From Shewanella litorisediminis (GTDB lineage: Bacteria > Pseudomonadota > Gammaproteobacteria > Enterobacterales > Shewanellaceae): DNA of 64,000 nt. The position numbers and the translations under genes are program-made. This document shows positions 1 to 12,130 of this stretch, in pieces; the stretch's first letter is position 1, and each line of letters opens with the position of its first letter. Below the pieces are notes generated by a model that saw nothing but the letters and a program-made list of their open reading frames with translations, made no database searches and had not been told where the DNA came from. Where the stretch lies: positions 2,294,501-2,358,500 of the forward strand of contig NZ_CP069213.1 of NCBI RefSeq assembly GCF_016834455.1. The letters run 5' to 3'.

Positions 1-312
1 ATCGCCGAAAAAGCCCTTTCGCCAGAGGGCATAGCCCAAATGCGCGCCGATGTGGTACTTCTTAATAAGCAGGGCGCGAGACTCACGGCAGCGCTCAGCG
101 ACGCAGGCCTTACCGTCCTGCCAAGCGGCGGCAACTATGTGCTCGCTTTTAGCAGCAAGATTGAAAATCTGGCTGCCAGCCTTACCAGCGCAGGCATAGT
201 CGCCAGGCGCTACAGCCACCCAAGGCTTAAAGATGCCATCCGCATCAGCTACACCAGCGAGCAAGAAACGGATTCCATTATCGAGGCCATCGGCCGTATC
301 GACAGCAAATAA
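1..312 (+). CDS. hisC: Histidinol-phosphate aminotransferase, C-terminal part (cut by window edge)
   Basis: The frame is open from base 1 and ends in TAA at 310-312, so only the last 103 residues are present. HisC is the PLP-dependent aminotransferase that converts imidazole acetol-phosphate to histidinol-phosphate. The visible part contains the [10 protein letters not shown] stretch and the [16 protein letters not shown] tail, which resemble the small C-terminal domain of class I/II aminotransferases. The catalytic lysine lies upstream of the window. It sits 19 nt before hisB in the same direction, and that context supports the call more strongly than the short sequence does. Confidence 0.85.
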   Translation: MAEKALSPEGIAQMRADVVLLNKQGARLTAALSDAGLTVLPSGGNYVLAFSSKIENLAASLTSAGIVARRYSHPRLKDAIRISYTSEQETDSIIEAIGRIDSK

Positions 313-331
313 TCATAAGGACATAGTACCC

Positions 332-1399
332 ATGACCCAGAAAATGCTTTTTATCGACCGTGATGGCACTTTGATTGAAGAGCCGGTAACGGATAAACAG
401 GTCGATAGCCTCAGTAAACTGGTGTTTGAGCCGAACGCTATTCCCGCGCTGCTGCAGCTGCAAAAAGCCGGTTATCGGCTGATCATGGTCAGTAATCAGG
501 ACGGCCTCGGCACCCCATCCTTCCCTCAGGAAGATTTTGATGCGCCGCACAACCTGATGATGCAGGTATTTGAGAGTCAGGGCGTTAAGTTTGATGAGGT
601 GCTGATTTGCCCGCACTTCAACGATGAAAACTGCAGCTGCCGCAAACCCAAGCTCGGGTTGGTTAAATCCTTCCTCACCGAAGGACGGGTAGATTTCACG
701 GCCTCGGCGGTGATTGGCGATCGCGACACCGATGTGGAGCTTGGCAATGCCATGGGCATCAAGAGCTTTAAATATCAGCGTGAAACCCTCGGCTGGAATG
801 CCATCGCTGACGCCCTGCTGTCCAAAGGTCGCTGCGCTACCGTGGTGCGCACCACCCGCGAAACCGACATCCGGGTTACTGTTGATCTAGATACCCCGGG
901 CAGTAATCAAATCGACACCGGCATCGGCTTTTTCGACCACATGCTGGATCAAATTGCCACCCACGGCAATTTCAGCCTCAACCTCAAGGTAGATGGCGAC
1001 CTTGAAATTGACGATCACCACAGCGTCGAAGACACGGCGCTGGCCTTGGGTGATGCCCTGCGCCAGGCTCTCGGTGACAAGCGCGGCATCGGCCGTTTCG
1101 GCTTTGCCCTGCCCATGGATGAAGCCTCGGGCCAGTGTTTGATGGATATCTCGGGTCGGCCTTTTATCAAGTTTGATGCCACATTCAGCCGCGATACCGT
1201 GGGGGAAATGGCCACCGAAATGGTACCGCACTTCTTCCGCTCATTTGCCGATGGCCTGCGCTGTACCTTACACATTGGCTGCGAAGGCGATAACGATCAC
1301 CATAAGGTGGAGGCCCTGTTCAAGGTGCTGGGGCGCACCCTGCGTCAGGCCGTTGCCATCGAGGGTGATGCCCTGCCATCCTCAAAGGGCGTGCTTTGA
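332..1399 (+). CDS. hisB: Bifunctional histidinol-phosphatase / imidazoleglycerol-phosphate dehydratase
   Basis: The 355-residue protein carries out two steps of histidine synthesis: dehydration of imidazoleglycerol phosphate and dephosphorylation of histidinol phosphate. The N-terminal half is a HAD phosphatase with [12 protein letters not shown] near residue 10, followed by a metal-binding loop ([14 protein letters not shown], about residues 92-105). The C-terminal half is the dehydratase, with [11 protein letters not shown] and [13 protein letters not shown], the His/Glu Mn-binding motifs. The length equals the E. coli fused enzyme. The ATG at 332 follows TAAGG at 316-320. The frame stays open upstream to 233, but that part overlaps hisC and starts without a ribosome site. 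Confidence 0.97.
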   Translation: MTQKMLFIDRDGTLIEEPVTDKQVDSLSKLVFEPNAIPALLQLQKAGYRLIMVSNQDGLGTPSFPQEDFDAPHNLMMQVFESQGVKFDEVLICPHFNDENCSCRKPKLGLVKSFLTEGRVDFTASAVIGDRDTDVELGNAMGIKSFKYQRETLGWNAIADALLSKGRCATVVRTTRETDIRVTVDLDTPGSNQIDTGIGFFDHMLDQIATHGNFSLNLKVDGDLEIDDHHSVEDTALALGDALRQALGDKRGIGRFGFALPMDEASGQCLMDISGRPFIKFDATFSRDTVGEMATEMVPHFFRSFADGLRCTLHIGCEGDNDHHKVEALFKVLGRTLRQAVAIEGDALPSSKGVL

Positions 1400-1418
1400 T
1401 GAGAGAAGGAATGCTTTG

Positions 1419-2138
1419 ATGATAGAGTACGGTATATCGGCCGAATCTGCGGCCGAAGCGGCCGCAAGCGCTGATTTGGTGATAATAGACACCGGCTGCG
1501 CCAATCTAAGCTCGGTGAAGTTTGCCTTCGAACGCCTTGGCGCCAGAGTGCTGGTGAGCCGCGACAGCGAAGTACTTCGCGCCGCGCCCCGGCTGGTGCT
1601 GCCGGGCGTTGGCACAGCTGCCGCCGCCATGGATGCCCTCAGAGCCAGAGAGCTTGATAAACTTATCCCAACCCTGCGCCAGCCGGTGCTCGGTGTATGC
1701 CTTGGGATGCAGCTTTTGATGACCCGCTCCCACGAGCGCGGCGCCAAGGGCGAAGATATTGATTGCCTGGATATTATCCCCGGGGAAATCCGTGAGTTGG
1801 ATGCAGGCAGCCAACCTTTACCCCACATGGGCTGGAATCAGCTTAAGGTATCCAGCCACCCGCTCTTTGCCGGCATTGAGCCTGGCGAGTGGGTGTACTT
1901 TGTGCACTCCTTCTGCGCGGGCGTATCCCCTGCCACCATCGCCAGCTGCGAATACGGCGAAATCTTCAGCGCGGCCATCGCCAGAGACAATTTTATGGGG
2001 GTGCAGTTCCATCCGGAAAAAAGCGCCGCCACCGGCGCCAAAATCCTGAAAAACTTTTTGGGACTCACACTGGCCGATTTGGGACTTAATGTGAATACGC
2101 AAGTGCAAGCACCTGTTGGCACCTTGGAGCAATCATGA
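1419..2138 (+). CDS. hisH: Imidazole glycerol phosphate synthase, glutaminase subunit
   Basis: HisH hydrolyses glutamine and passes ammonia to HisF to form IGP and AICAR. The class I glutaminase triad is visible: Cys in GVCLGMQLL, and His and Glu in QFHPEKS. The ATG at 1419 is chosen because GAGAAGGA lies at 1403-1410, 8 nt upstream. This gives 239 residues with about 20 Ala/Glu-rich residues before the usual [10 protein letters not shown] start of the fold. A GTG at the beginning of that motif would remove the extension but lacks an obvious ribosome site. The gene overlaps hisA by four bases (ATGA). The hisB-hisH junction contains an 11-base repeat, described in the findings. Confidence 0.95.
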   Translation: MIEYGISAESAAEAAASADLVIIDTGCANLSSVKFAFERLGARVLVSRDSEVLRAAPRLVLPGVGTAAAAMDALRARELDKLIPTLRQPVLGVCLGMQLLMTRSHERGAKGEDIDCLDIIPGEIRELDAGSQPLPHMGWNQLKVSSHPLFAGIEPGEWVYFVHSFCAGVSPATIASCEYGEIFSAAIARDNFMGVQFHPEKSAATGAKILKNFLGLTLADLGLNVNTQVQAPVGTLEQS

Positions 2139-2872
2139 TCATTCCTGCTATTGACCTTATTGATGGTCAGGTGGTGCGCCTGTTTCAGGGCGATTACGCC
2201 AAAAAGACCGAATTTTCGCTGGACCCCAAAGCCCAGCTACAGACATATCAGCAAGATGGCGCAGCGCTCTTGCATCTGGTGGATTTGACCGGCGCCAAAG
2301 ACCCGGAAAAACGGCAAACGGCGTTAATTAAAGAGATGGCCGCCAGTCTGTCCACACCGCTGCAGGTTGGCGGCGGCATTCGCAGCGCCGCCGATGTGGA
2401 TGCCCTGCTGGACGCAGGCGTTGCCCGGGTTGTGATCGGCTCGTTGGCGGTCAAGTCACCTGAGGTGGTGCTGAGCCTTTTTGATAAATATGGCGGCGAT
2501 GCCATCTGTCTTGCCCTCGATGTGAATATCGATGCCGACGGCAACAAGATGGTGGCCGTTCACGGCTGGCAACAGGGCGGCGGAAAGTCGCTGGAATCCC
2601 TGGTGGATACCTTTATGCCCGCAGGCCTTAAACATGCGCTGGTGACTGATATCAGCCGCGACGGCACCATGACCGGCGCCAATACCGCGCTTTACCGTGA
2701 ACTGGCTGAGCGTTTTGGCGATGTGCAGTGGCAGGCAAGCGGTGGCGTCGCCACCCTCGAAGATGTAAAAGCCGTCAAGGCATCCGGTGCCAGCGGCATC
2801 ATTATCGGTAAGGCGCTGCTCACTGGCGTCTTTACCGCAAAGGAGGCAATTGCATGTTGGCCAAACGCATAG
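2135..2872 (+). CDS. hisA: ProFAR isomerase
   Basis: HisA catalyses the Amadori rearrangement of 5'-ProFAR to PRFAR in histidine synthesis. The 245-residue protein is a (beta/alpha)8 barrel. It opens with [15 protein letters not shown], where the early Asp is the general base, and has the phosphate-binding segments [11 protein letters not shown] and [11 protein letters not shown] plus TDISRDGTM, which contains the second catalytic Asp. The length matches the family. The start codon overlaps the hisH stop, and the 3' end overlaps hisF by 19 bases, so the three genes are probably translationally coupled. Confidence 0.97.
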   Translation: MIIPAIDLIDGQVVRLFQGDYAKKTEFSLDPKAQLQTYQQDGAALLHLVDLTGAKDPEKRQTALIKEMAASLSTPLQVGGGIRSAADVDALLDAGVARVVIGSLAVKSPEVVLSLFDKYGGDAICLALDVNIDADGNKMVAVHGWQQGGGKSLESLVDTFMPAGLKHALVTDISRDGTMTGANTALYRELAERFGDVQWQASGGVATLEDVKAVKASGASGIIIGKALLTGVFTAKEAIACWPNA

Positions 2873-3633
2873 TGCCTTGCCTGGATGTGAAAGATGGCAA
2901 AGTGGTTAAAGGGGTGCAGTTTCGTAACCACGAAATTGTGGGCGACATAGTGCCCCTTGCCGCCCGCTACGCTGAAGAAGGCGCCGATGAGCTGGTGTTT
3001 TACGATATCAGTGCCAGCGCCAAAGGCGCCGTGGTCGATAAATCCTGGGTAAGCCGTATCGCCGAGCGTATCGACATCCCCTTTTGTGTGGCAGGCGGTA
3101 TTAAAACCGCCGCCCAGGCACGGGAAATCCTTGCCTTCGGCGCCGATAAGATTTCCATCAACTCACCTGCACTGTCGGATCCCAGTCTTATTCGCAGGCT
3201 GCACGATGAATTCGGTCGTCAATGTGTGGTGGTGGGTATCGACAGCTTTTACGATATCGAGAGCGGTAATTACACCGTAAAGCAATATACCGGCGATGAA
3301 GCCGCCACCAAAGATACCCGCTGGCATACCCTGGATTGGGTTGAAGAAGTGCAGCGCCAGGGCTGCGGCGAGATAGTGCTGAACGTGATGAATCAGGATG
3401 GCGTGCGCCAGGGCTATGATATTGAGCAGCTTTTAAAGGTGCGCACCGTCTGCGACGTCCCCCTTATCGCCTCTGGCGGCGCCGGCACCATGGCACACTT
3501 TGCCGAGGTATTTACCGATGCACGGGTCGATGCGGCGCTAGCTGCCAGCGTGTTTCACAAAGGCATTATCAATATTGGTGAGCTTAAACAATTCCTTGCG
3601 TCACAGGGAATTGCCATCAGGTTAACGGAGTAA
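2854..3633 (+). CDS. hisF: Imidazole glycerol phosphate synthase, cyclase subunit
   Basis: HisF is the barrel subunit that closes the imidazole ring of IGP using ammonia supplied by HisH, and it releases AICAR. It has 259 residues. [16 protein letters not shown] carries the first catalytic Asp (residue 11) and VVVGIDSFY the second. The phosphate-binding segments [12 protein letters not shown] and [12 protein letters not shown] are characteristic. AAAGGAGG at about 2838-2845, inside the end of hisA, serves as a ribosome site. The six-base gap to hisIE keeps the gene inside the operon. Confidence 0.97.
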   Translation: MLAKRIVPCLDVKDGKVVKGVQFRNHEIVGDIVPLAARYAEEGADELVFYDISASAKGAVVDKSWVSRIAERIDIPFCVAGGIKTAAQAREILAFGADKISINSPALSDPSLIRRLHDEFGRQCVVVGIDSFYDIESGNYTVKQYTGDEAATKDTRWHTLDWVEEVQRQGCGEIVLNVMNQDGVRQGYDIEQLLKVRTVCDVPLIASGGAGTMAHFAEVFTDARVDAALAASVFHKGIINIGELKQFLASQGIAIRLTE

Positions 3634-3639
3634 TGGCAC

Positions 3640-4266
3640 ATGGCTGACGAAACCCTTTTAAACCGTCTCGATTGGGACAAACAGGATGGGCTTATTCCCG
3701 CCATCGTGCAAAACCATCTGAGTGGCAAGGTGCTGATGCAAGGCTATATGGACAAGGCTGCGCTGGAACAAACCCTGCAAACCGGCATGGTCACCTTTTT
3801 CAGTCGCAGCAAACAGCGGCTGTGGACCAAGGGCGAGTCGTCCGGCAATGTGCTCAGTCTTGTCAGCATTGCTGCCGATTGTGATAACGACAGCCTCTTG
3901 GTACAGGTTCTGCCCAAGGGCCCCACCTGTCACACTGGCACTGAGTCCTGCTGGCAGGATGGCAGCCACAGCTTTATTGCCGGACTCGAGAGCTTAATTC
4001 AGGGCAGGAAAAAAGCCTGTGACGCGGGCGAAGGTGGCAGCAGCTACACGGCGTCACTCTTTGCCAGTGGCACCAAACGTATGGCGCAAAAAGTGGGTGA
4101 AGAAGGCCTGGAAACGGCGCTCGCCGCCGCAATCCACGATAAAAAAGAGCTGGTTGATGAAGCGTCGGATCTGCTGTTTCACCTGATGGTACTCTTGGAA
4201 GATCAGGGACTGTCACTTGCTGACATCAGCCATAATCTCTACGAGCGCCATCAGGCCCGTAAGTAA
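3640..4266 (+). CDS. hisI: Bifunctional phosphoribosyl-AMP cyclohydrolase / phosphoribosyl-ATP pyrophosphatase
   Basis: The 208-residue fused HisIE catalyses steps 2 and 3 of the histidine pathway. The N-terminal cyclohydrolase domain (about 1-115) has [25 protein letters not shown] and the metal-binding segment [13 protein letters not shown], with another Cys in GPTCHTG. The C-terminal pyrophosphatase domain has [13 protein letters not shown] and [14 protein letters not shown], the all-alpha MazG-like acidic helices. It is the last gene of the operon, and a strong hairpin follows 34 bases after the stop. Confidence 0.96.
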   Translation: MADETLLNRLDWDKQDGLIPAIVQNHLSGKVLMQGYMDKAALEQTLQTGMVTFFSRSKQRLWTKGESSGNVLSLVSIAADCDNDSLLVQVLPKGPTCHTGTESCWQDGSHSFIAGLESLIQGRKKACDAGEGGSSYTASLFASGTKRMAQKVGEEGLETALAAAIHDKKELVDEASDLLFHLMVLLEDQGLSLADISHNLYERHQARK

Positions 4267-4300
4267 CATTCAGACCAGGTAACCTGATGAGATAGTAAGT

Positions 4301-4326
4301 AAAAATGGGGCCATGGCCCCATTTTT
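4301..4326. terminator. Bidirectional terminator between hisIE and the GAF-GGDEF gene
   Basis: This is a 26-base perfect palindrome with a GGGGCCATGGCCCC core, flanked by A-runs on the left and T-runs on the right. It therefore has a U-tract in both directions and fits the tail-to-tail gene arrangement. Confidence 0.85.
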
Positions 4327-4344
4327 ATACCGCTTACTCACGAT

Positions 4345-5316
4345 TTAATCGTTACGCTGCTTATGCTGCTTTTCACGGTACATTTGGGTGTCGGCCTGCT
4401 TAAGCAGCACATCCAGCTCCAGGGGACTCTGCCCGTCAAATCGGGCACAACCGCAGCTGAATTCGATTTGATAACCGATAGCACGGCTGATGTTATGGGC
4501 GGCCAGCGTCTGCCTGAGGCGATGAATAATGCCAATGGCCGGTGACAGCATTTTATCGTGGCTGATCACCGCCGCAAACTCATCCCCGCCAAGCCTTGCG
4601 ACCACGTCATATTCTCGAAATGATTCCAACAGCAGACCGGCAAAAGCCTTTAATGCCTCATTGCCTTCCTGATGACCGAATCTATCGTTGATGTCTTTGA
4701 AATGGTCAAGGTCAAAAAACATCAGTGTCGCATCCTGCTGATAACGCTCACATTTGAGCAAGCACTGCCGACCGAGTCTCTCAAACCCACGAAGATTGGA
4801 TAACCCAGTCAGAGGATCGAGCGTCGCCGTTTGATGAGACTCCAGTTCCGACACCACCATCTGACCGAGATCCTGCAGATCTTTTAAAGACTCTTCATCA
4901 AAGTGCCTCGGCCGTGTGTCCAGAATACAGAGGGTACCAACCCTGAAACCATTACTCAGGGTTAACGGGTATCCCGCATAAAAGCGGATGTGCGGCGTTT
5001 CGGTTACCAGGGGGTTATCAACAAATCTGGGATCTTCGAAGGTATCCTCAACAACAAAGATATCTGACTGCAGAATCGTATGGCTGCAAAAAGAGATGTC
5101 TCTCGCGGTTTGACAGGCATCCAAACCTACGCAGGACTTGAACCACTGGCGGTCTTTATCCACCAAACTGATAAGACAGATGGGCACGTCGAAAAGACGC
5201 CTTGCCAAACGGGTTATCCTGTCGAAACGCTCTTCCGTTTTGGTGTCCAGTATCTCCAATCGATACAGGGCGTTGAGCCTCTCGGTCTCGTCGACCGGGA
5301 TGGACGCTTTCAGCAT
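4345..5316 (-). CDS. GAF-domain diguanylate cyclase
   Basis: The 323-residue protein has no membrane segment, so it is expected to be cytosolic. A GAF domain spans about residues 25-155 (ISFCSHTILQ, FYAGYPL and GTLCILDTRPR are typical). A GGDEF domain follows from about 165, with the intact signature RLGGDEF (GGDEF at 243-247) and FDLDHFKDINDRFGH for metal and GTP binding. An allosteric I-site R-E-Y-D (234-237) lies exactly five residues before GGDEF. The enzyme should therefore make c-di-GMP and be inhibited by its product. The GAF ligand is unknown. It converges with hisIE. Confidence 0.9.
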   Translation of the reverse strand: MLKASIPVDETERLNALYRLEILDTKTEERFDRITRLARRLFDVPICLISLVDKDRQWFKSCVGLDACQTARDISFCSHTILQSDIFVVEDTFEDPRFVDNPLVTETPHIRFYAGYPLTLSNGFRVGTLCILDTRPRHFDEESLKDLQDLGQMVVSELESHQTATLDPLTGLSNLRGFERLGRQCLLKCERYQQDATLMFFDLDHFKDINDRFGHQEGNEALKAFAGLLLESFREYDVVARLGGDEFAAVISHDKMLSPAIGIIHRLRQTLAAHNISRAIGYQIEFSCGCARFDGQSPLELDVLLKQADTQMYREKQHKQRND

Positions 5317-5385
5317 GTTAAACTCTCAGCGGGTGCGTATTGCTTGATTATAGCCAGCAGCAACACGCATGAATACCCTCTGTTA

Positions 5386-6312
5386 TCAATCGTAAATCGA
5401 AGGCTCACCGGGAGGCCGGGTCCGCAGCAACTTCAAAAACCACATGTATTGCTCTGGATAAGCGCTAATCACCTGCTCCACCGCACGATTAAGGGCCAGG
5501 GCTTCGTTTTCCTTGCCCCTCATGGTGTCTTCTTCAATGGCTGGCAGCACGGTTAGTTCAAATCGATGTGCCTTGTCATCGTATCCAATAACCACAGGCA
5601 TTACCTGCGCATTGCCCGCCGCAGCGAGACGCCCGACCACCGGTAAGGTTGCCTTGGTCGTGGCGAAAAGCGGGGCAAACACACTTTGATCCGGCCCCAA
5701 GTCCTCATCCGGCAGATAGAAAAAGCTGTTACCCTGGCGCATTTCACTGATAAGCACCCTAAGACCAGCTTCACGCATGTAAACATGTCCGCCCAGCCGA
5801 CTGCGAATGCGATTGGAAAACCAGTTAAACAGCTCGTTTCTGTGAGCCTTGGCCATGGTGACCATGGGTAAATCGAGATTCAATCGAAGGCCGGCATAAT
5901 CGATGCCCCACACATGGGGCATGATAAATATCACCGGCTGACCGGCTTCCCTGGCCGCTTGAACATGCTCAAAGCCGTGAAGATTCACCCGACGGCGCAA
6001 ATGTTCTTTACTGCCAAACAAGAGTTCTGCCTGACCAATGAGGATCATGACGAAATGCGCGACGTTTTCACGGACAAGGGCGTCTACTTCAGCCTCTGAT
6101 TTGTCAGGAAAACAAGTACGTATATTAGCCTTAGCAACTCTGATGGGCTTCTTGGCAATGGAGAGTACCAACTTGGACAAGGCTCTGGCAAAAGGGTCAC
6201 GCAACCACGCTGGCAAGGCCCCGAAAAAGAGCAAAACGCCAATGGCAATCCAGGTTCCCCAAAGTTTGGGATGCAGCAGTCCCCAGTAAAATCGTCTGTC
6301 GAAATAACGCAT
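5386..6312 (-). CDS. lpxM: Lipid A secondary acyltransferase (LpxM/MsbB type)
   Basis: The 308-residue inner-membrane enzyme transfers an acyl chain from acyl-ACP to a secondary position of lipid A. A hydrophobic N-terminal anchor (about residues 19-35) precedes the catalytic HX4D motif, His133 and Asp138 in PHVWGIDYAG. FYLPDEDLGP, ATTKATLP and PEQYMWFLKLLRTRP resemble E. coli LpxM more than LpxL. Which acyl chain is transferred cannot be read from sequence. It lies downstream of ihfA but is separated from it by a hairpin terminator. Confidence 0.88.
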   Translation of the reverse strand: MRYFDRRFYWGLLHPKLWGTWIAIGVLLFFGALPAWLRDPFARALSKLVLSIAKKPIRVAKANIRTCFPDKSEAEVDALVRENVAHFVMILIGQAELLFGSKEHLRRRVNLHGFEHVQAAREAGQPVIFIMPHVWGIDYAGLRLNLDLPMVTMAKAHRNELFNWFSNRIRSRLGGHVYMREAGLRVLISEMRQGNSFFYLPDEDLGPDQSVFAPLFATTKATLPVVGRLAAAGNAQVMPVVIGYDDKAHRFELTVLPAIEEDTMRGKENEALALNRAVEQVISAYPEQYMWFLKLLRTRPPGEPSIYD

Positions 6313-6348
6313 CGTCTTAACTTAGAATCTCTTTAAACCACACAAACA

Positions 6349-6376
6349 GGAAAGCCACTCAGATGAGTGGCCTTCC
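6349..6376 (-). terminator. Terminator of the pheST-ihfA operon
   Basis: Arms at 6349-6360 and 6365-6376 form a 12-bp stem, with one G-U pair in the transcript and an AGAT loop. On the minus strand it is followed by CTGTTTGTG. It lies 17 bases after the ihfA stop. Confidence 0.7.
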
Positions 6377-6393
6377 CTAAGTGTATTCCGGTG

Positions 6394-6690
6394 TTACTTT
6401 TCGGAGTTGGATGACTCGACGCGGCTTTTCAGCTTCTGGCCGGGGCGGAATGTCACCACACGACGGGCAGAAATCGGGATATCCTCACCGGTTTTTGGGT
6501 TGCGGCCAGGTCGTTGGTTTTTGTCCCTGAGGTCAAAATTACCAAAACCGGACAGCTTGACCTGCTCACCACTTTCGAGAGCGCTTCGGATTTCTTCGAA
6601 AAACGTCTCTACCATCTCTTTCGCGACCCGCTTGTTAATGCCAAGCGTTTCAAAAAGATGCTCTGCCATTTCGGCTTTGGTAAGTGCCAT
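6394..6690 (-). CDS. ihfA: Integration host factor, alpha subunit
   Basis: The 98-residue DNA-bending protein pairs with IHF-beta and acts in recombination, replication and transcription. The sequence is canonical: [18 protein letters not shown] at the start, [14 protein letters not shown], and the [18 protein letters not shown] arm whose Pro intercalates into DNA. The start lies three bases after the pheT stop, the same neighbourhood as in E. coli (pheS-pheT-ihfA). Confidence 0.98.
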   Translation of the reverse strand: MALTKAEMAEHLFETLGINKRVAKEMVETFFEEIRSALESGEQVKLSGFGNFDLRDKNQRPGRNPKTGEDIPISARRVVTFRPGQKLKSRVESSNSEK

Positions 6691-6693
6691 ACT

Positions 6694-9081
6694 TTAATCC
6701 CTCAACGATGCGTTGAACTCGGACTTGAGCGCTGAAACCACAGTATCTACTGCTTCTGCGATCTCTTTTTCTTCAAGTGTGCGAGTGTTGTCTTGTAACG
6801 TCAGTGCAATTGCCAGGCTCTTTTTACCAGGCTCAACACCTTTACCCTGGTATACATCGAACAAGTTTACGCCAACCAACTGATTTTCGCCAACTTTTCT
6901 TATAACTTTTATCACATCTGCCGCAGCAACGCTTTCATCAACGACCAATGCGATATCCCGGCGGTTAGCGGGGAACTTGGAAATCACCTGAGCTTCCGGC
7001 AATTTCGCATGTAACACTGCATCCAGTTCCAGCTCAAATACGATGGTTTTACCATTGAGCCCAAATGGCTTCTCAAGGCTTGGATGGACGGCACCTATAT
7101 AACCGATGACGCGATCATTCCTTAGAATTTCAGCACATTGGCCTGGGTGAAGCGCCGAATGTGTCGCTCTTCTAAAACTAAATTCGGATCCTGAAACTGT
7201 CAAGCCAATAATTGCCTCCAAATCGCCCTTAAGATCGAAGAAATCAACGGTTTTGCTCTCCATTGACCAATGTTCTTCGTTCTGAAGGCCTGCAATCACG
7301 GCGCCCAGCATAGGTTGCTGCCTCACGCCGGATTCTGCACTGGCATCAGGCACAAAGCGCAATCCTGTCTCAAACAGGCGCACACGGCCCTGCTGACGCG
7401 CCTGGTTGTAGCCAACTGCGGTGAGCAATCCGGTGAACATAGACAGACGCATGGCAGACATTTCACTGGAAATCGGGTTAGGCAGGATCATTGCCTGTTC
7501 ACCCGGATGCACCAATTGCTGCAACTTGGGATCCACGAAACTGTAAGTCACTGCTTCCTGGAAGCCGCGGGCAACCAGGAAGCTACGCACTTTCTTCAGG
7601 CTGATATCGGCTTCCTGATGGGTTGACATCCGCAAGTGAGCCATGGGCGCCTTGTTGGGGATGTTGTTGTAACCGTAGATACGGGCAACTTCTTCAATCA
7701 GGTCTTCTTCGATGGCCATGTCGAAACGATAGGTCGCGGTGGTCACCTGCCACTCGCCCTCACCTGCTGTTACGGCAAAGCCCAGGCGGGTCAGGATTTC
7801 AACGACGTCACTGTCGGGTACATGGTGACCAAGGATTTTGTCGAGCTTACTGCGACGCAGCAGGATCTCTTTGGCTTTTGGCAGATGCTCATCGGATTTG
7901 GCTTCAACCACAGCGCCAGCTTCACCGCCACAGATATCCAGCACCAAACGGGAGGCACGGTCCATCACCTTATGCTGCAGCTCTGGGTCTACACCGCGCT
8001 CAAATCGGTGTGATGAGTCTGTGTGCAGGCCAAGTTTACGGGCTTTACCCATGATGGCCAAAGGAGCAAAGAAGGCACACTCGAGCAGGATGTCCTGGGT
8101 GGTTTCACCCACACCTGAGAACTCGCCACCAAACACACCGGCAAGTGCCAGAGGCTTGCTGTTGTCGGCAATCACCAGGGTGTCGTTTGGTACTGTGATC
8201 TCACTGCCGTCCAGCAGAGTGAGCTTTTCTTCACCATCGCCCAAACGCACTTCAATCTTGCCGTCGATTTTGGCGAGATCAAAGGCGTGCATCGGCTGAC
8301 CAAATTCAATCAACACATAATTGGTGATATCCACGATAGGATCGATTGAACGGATGCCACTGCGGCGCAGCTTTTCTTTCATCCATTCAGGCGTCGGTGC
8401 TTTTACGTTCACATTACGCACGATACGGCCAAGATATCTTGGGCAGGCAGCAGGGGCTGACAGCTGAATATCGATAGTGTCGTCAATGCTGGCCACTGCA
8501 GGAGCCCAGCTTGGCTCTGTCACTTCGGCGCGGTTAAGCACGCCCACTTCGCGGGCAAGGCCTGCCATACCGAGGCAGTCGGCACGGTTGGAAGTCAGGT
8601 CAACATCAATAACGGCATCGTTCAGGTCGAGGTATTCACGGATATCTGTGCCAATGGGCGCATCCAGTGGCAATTCAATAATGCCATCGCTTTCGATATC
8701 GATACCCAGCTCGCTGTAGGAACACAGCATGCCTTCAGAAGGCTGGCCACGGAGCTTGGCTTTTTTGATTTTGAAGTCACCGGGCAGCACGGCGCCCACA
8801 GTGGCTACGGCCACTTTAAGACCCAAACGGCAGTTTGGCGCACCGCAAACGATGTCGAGCAGGGCGTCACCACCCACATTTACCTTGGTTACGCGCAGCT
8901 TGTCGGCATCGGGATGCTGACCACATTCCACTACTTCGCCCACAAACACGCCGCTGAAGTCGGCTGCGACCGCATCGATGCCGTCCACTTCCAGGCCAGC
9001 CATGGTGATTTGATGGCTCAAGTCTTCACGGCTGATGGCAGGATTCACCCATTCACGAAGCCAGGATTCACTGAATTTCAT
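6694..9081 (-). CDS. pheT: Phenylalanyl-tRNA synthetase, beta subunit
   Basis: The 795-residue subunit of the (alpha-beta)2 enzyme matches the E. coli length. The N-terminal [14 protein letters not shown] is followed by an OB-fold tRNA-binding domain ([15 protein letters not shown]). B3/B4 editing-domain sequence follows, then the B5 domain. The catalytic-like core includes [10 protein letters not shown] and [13 protein letters not shown]. The C-terminal ferredoxin-fold anticodon-binding domain has [16 protein letters not shown]. It is 15 bases downstream of pheS and presumably shares its transcript. Confidence 0.97.
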   Translation of the reverse strand: MKFSESWLREWVNPAISREDLSHQITMAGLEVDGIDAVAADFSGVFVGEVVECGQHPDADKLRVTKVNVGGDALLDIVCGAPNCRLGLKVAVATVGAVLPGDFKIKKAKLRGQPSEGMLCSYSELGIDIESDGIIELPLDAPIGTDIREYLDLNDAVIDVDLTSNRADCLGMAGLAREVGVLNRAEVTEPSWAPAVASIDDTIDIQLSAPAACPRYLGRIVRNVNVKAPTPEWMKEKLRRSGIRSIDPIVDITNYVLIEFGQPMHAFDLAKIDGKIEVRLGDGEEKLTLLDGSEITVPNDTLVIADNSKPLALAGVFGGEFSGVGETTQDILLECAFFAPLAIMGKARKLGLHTDSSHRFERGVDPELQHKVMDRASRLVLDICGGEAGAVVEAKSDEHLPKAKEILLRRSKLDKILGHHVPDSDVVEILTRLGFAVTAGEGEWQVTTATYRFDMAIEEDLIEEVARIYGYNNIPNKAPMAHLRMSTHQEADISLKKVRSFLVARGFQEAVTYSFVDPKLQQLVHPGEQAMILPNPISSEMSAMRLSMFTGLLTAVGYNQARQQGRVRLFETGLRFVPDASAESGVRQQPMLGAVIAGLQNEEHWSMESKTVDFFDLKGDLEAIIGLTVSGSEFSFRRATHSALHPGQCAEILRNDRVIGYIGAVHPSLEKPFGLNGKTIVFELELDAVLHAKLPEAQVISKFPANRRDIALVVDESVAAADVIKVIRKVGENQLVGVNLFDVYQGKGVEPGKKSLAIALTLQDNTRTLEEKEIAEAVDTVVSALKSEFNASLRD

Positions 9082-9096
9082 TACTAATTTGCTCCG

Positions 9097-10404
<1,308 letters not shown>

Positions 10405-10498
10405 TCATTTACAAGCATAATTCGGCTGCAATAATAAAGTTCGGTCATCAAGAACCGATAAACATAGGGTCACATGCAGCCCCGCTCCGAGGTAATTC

Positions 10499-12013
10499 AT
10501 GAAAGAAGTGAAGTTTCGCTGGGTAGATCAATATCTCATCCACATGACTCTCAAAACCAAGTTTGCCATTTTGGCCATTGTCCCGGTGCTGATGGTGCTG
10601 TCACTGGCACTGGTACTCAACATCAAATTCAACGAGACCTTGCTCGAAACCCACTTGGCACAAAGCCGTAACCACACCAATGATGTCAATCAACTGGTGT
10701 CGCAGGCGCTCAACTATATTCCGGCTGAGCAGCAAGGGGCATTTTTGCAAAGTCTTTCCGGTAACACTCAGGTAGTGCCCGTCAGTAATTTGGGCAACAA
10801 GGCCCAGCAGTTGGCCCGCAGTGGCGGCGGCAGCGACGAAGCCAATTCCAGCGGCCGTTACCAATCTGTCAGTGCCATCAGTGACAAGCAATTGGTCGCG
10901 GTCAGCACACTCGATGCCAAGGCGGTATCGCTGGAATCCGGTAACGACACTTGGTTTGTCATGGGTGCTATTGCGCTGGTGCTCTTTATCATCTTTATTT
11001 TCAGCTACTACATCTCCACCTTTGTTGGTGGCGCACTTTATACCACGGTAATGGCCCTCAAACGTGCCGCCGATGGCGACCTGACAGGCAGGCTCAACTT
11101 CTTCCAGGTAAAAGATGAGTTCAGTATTCTGGCCATCAGCATTGACTCCCTGGTTGAACGTCAACATAACCTGGTGAAAAACATCAACGACGCCACCCGC
11201 CAAATCCGTACCGTGGTGGAGTCATTCCGCACCAATGCCCGGGACGGTCAGGCCCTCGCTGCAAGTCAACGTGCTCATCTCGATTCTCTCGCCACCGCCA
11301 TGGAGCAAATGACCGCTGCTGTGCGGGAAGTGGCCAGCAATGCCGAGCACTCTTCCCAGGAGACTCAGGAAGCCAATCAGCAAGTGGCTGCTGGCTCCAA
11401 GGATATTGCAACCACAGTCAGTGCCATCGGACAGCTGTCCAGCGAAATCGCCAGAGCATCCGATGCGGTAACCGTACTCAATGAAAACGCGAGCCGCATC
11501 GATGAGGTGGTCACTACCATTAACGCCATTTCCGAGCAAACCAATCTGCTGGCGCTTAACGCCGCCATTGAAGCGGCCCGCGCCGGTGAGCAGGGACGTG
11601 GTTTTGCCGTGGTGGCCGATGAAGTGCGTACCCTCGCTGGCCGCACTCAGGCCGCCACCGTGGAAATCAAGTCCATGATTGAGGCGCTGCAGTCCGGCTC
11701 CCGTAACCTGACGCAGGTCATGGCGCGTACCGTCGAACAGGCCGAAGAAGGCAAAAAGCACGTGATAAAAACCGGCGAAGATCTCGACAGCATCGCCCAC
11801 CACAGTGCCAAGGTATTTGAAATGAGTGTGCTGATTGCCACCTCAGCCGAAGAGCAATCTGCGGTTGCCAACGAAATTGCCGGCAACCTGATGGAAATCC
11901 GTAACCAGTCCCACGATGTGGAGCAATCTGCAAACCAATCGGTGTCAGGCTGTGATGAACTCCACGCCACGGCCGAAAAGCTGGACAAGCTTTTGGTCGG
12001 CTTAAAACTCTGA
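10499..12013 (+). CDS. Methyl-accepting chemotaxis protein
   Basis: The 504-residue receptor has two membrane helices (about 22-43 and 153-174) bracketing a small periplasmic region of about 108 residues. A HAMP segment follows (about 175-230), then a long coiled-coil signalling domain. The tip sequence [20 protein letters not shown] with [15 protein letters not shown] is the CheA/CheW-binding hairpin. The periplasmic part is too short and featureless to name a ligand. GAGG at 10488-10491 supports the ATG at 10499 over the internal ATG at 10544. The gene stands alone, with a terminator after it. Confidence 0.93.
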   Translation: MKEVKFRWVDQYLIHMTLKTKFAILAIVPVLMVLSLALVLNIKFNETLLETHLAQSRNHTNDVNQLVSQALNYIPAEQQGAFLQSLSGNTQVVPVSNLGNKAQQLARSGGGSDEANSSGRYQSVSAISDKQLVAVSTLDAKAVSLESGNDTWFVMGAIALVLFIIFIFSYYISTFVGGALYTTVMALKRAADGDLTGRLNFFQVKDEFSILAISIDSLVERQHNLVKNINDATRQIRTVVESFRTNARDGQALAASQRAHLDSLATAMEQMTAAVREVASNAEHSSQETQEANQQVAAGSKDIATTVSAIGQLSSEIARASDAVTVLNENASRIDEVVTTINAISEQTNLLALNAAIEAARAGEQGRGFAVVADEVRTLAGRTQAATVEIKSMIEALQSGSRNLTQVMARTVEQAEEGKKHVIKTGEDLDSIAHHSAKVFEMSVLIATSAEEQSAVANEIAGNLMEIRNQSHDVEQSANQSVSGCDELHATAEKLDKLLVGLKL

Positions 12014-12020
12014 CAAACGA

Positions 12021-12044
12021 AAAGGCACCCTCCCGGGTGCCTTT
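12021..12044 (+). terminator. Terminator of the chemotaxis receptor gene
   Basis: AAAGGCACCC and GGGTGCCTTT form a 10-bp stem with a TCCC loop, followed by T-rich sequence eight bases after the stop codon. Confidence 0.85.
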
Positions 12045-12130
12045 TAACTTTAAGCTAATGGCAAATAACAAATTATCCGTTAGACTGGCTGCTGAGAGTG
12101 TCATTTTCAGCCCAAAGGATCCGGCCTGCC

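Noticed and set aside
1173..1418. In-frame upstream extension of hisH
   Set aside because: It lies entirely within hisB and has no ribosome site; its residues look like a frame shadow.
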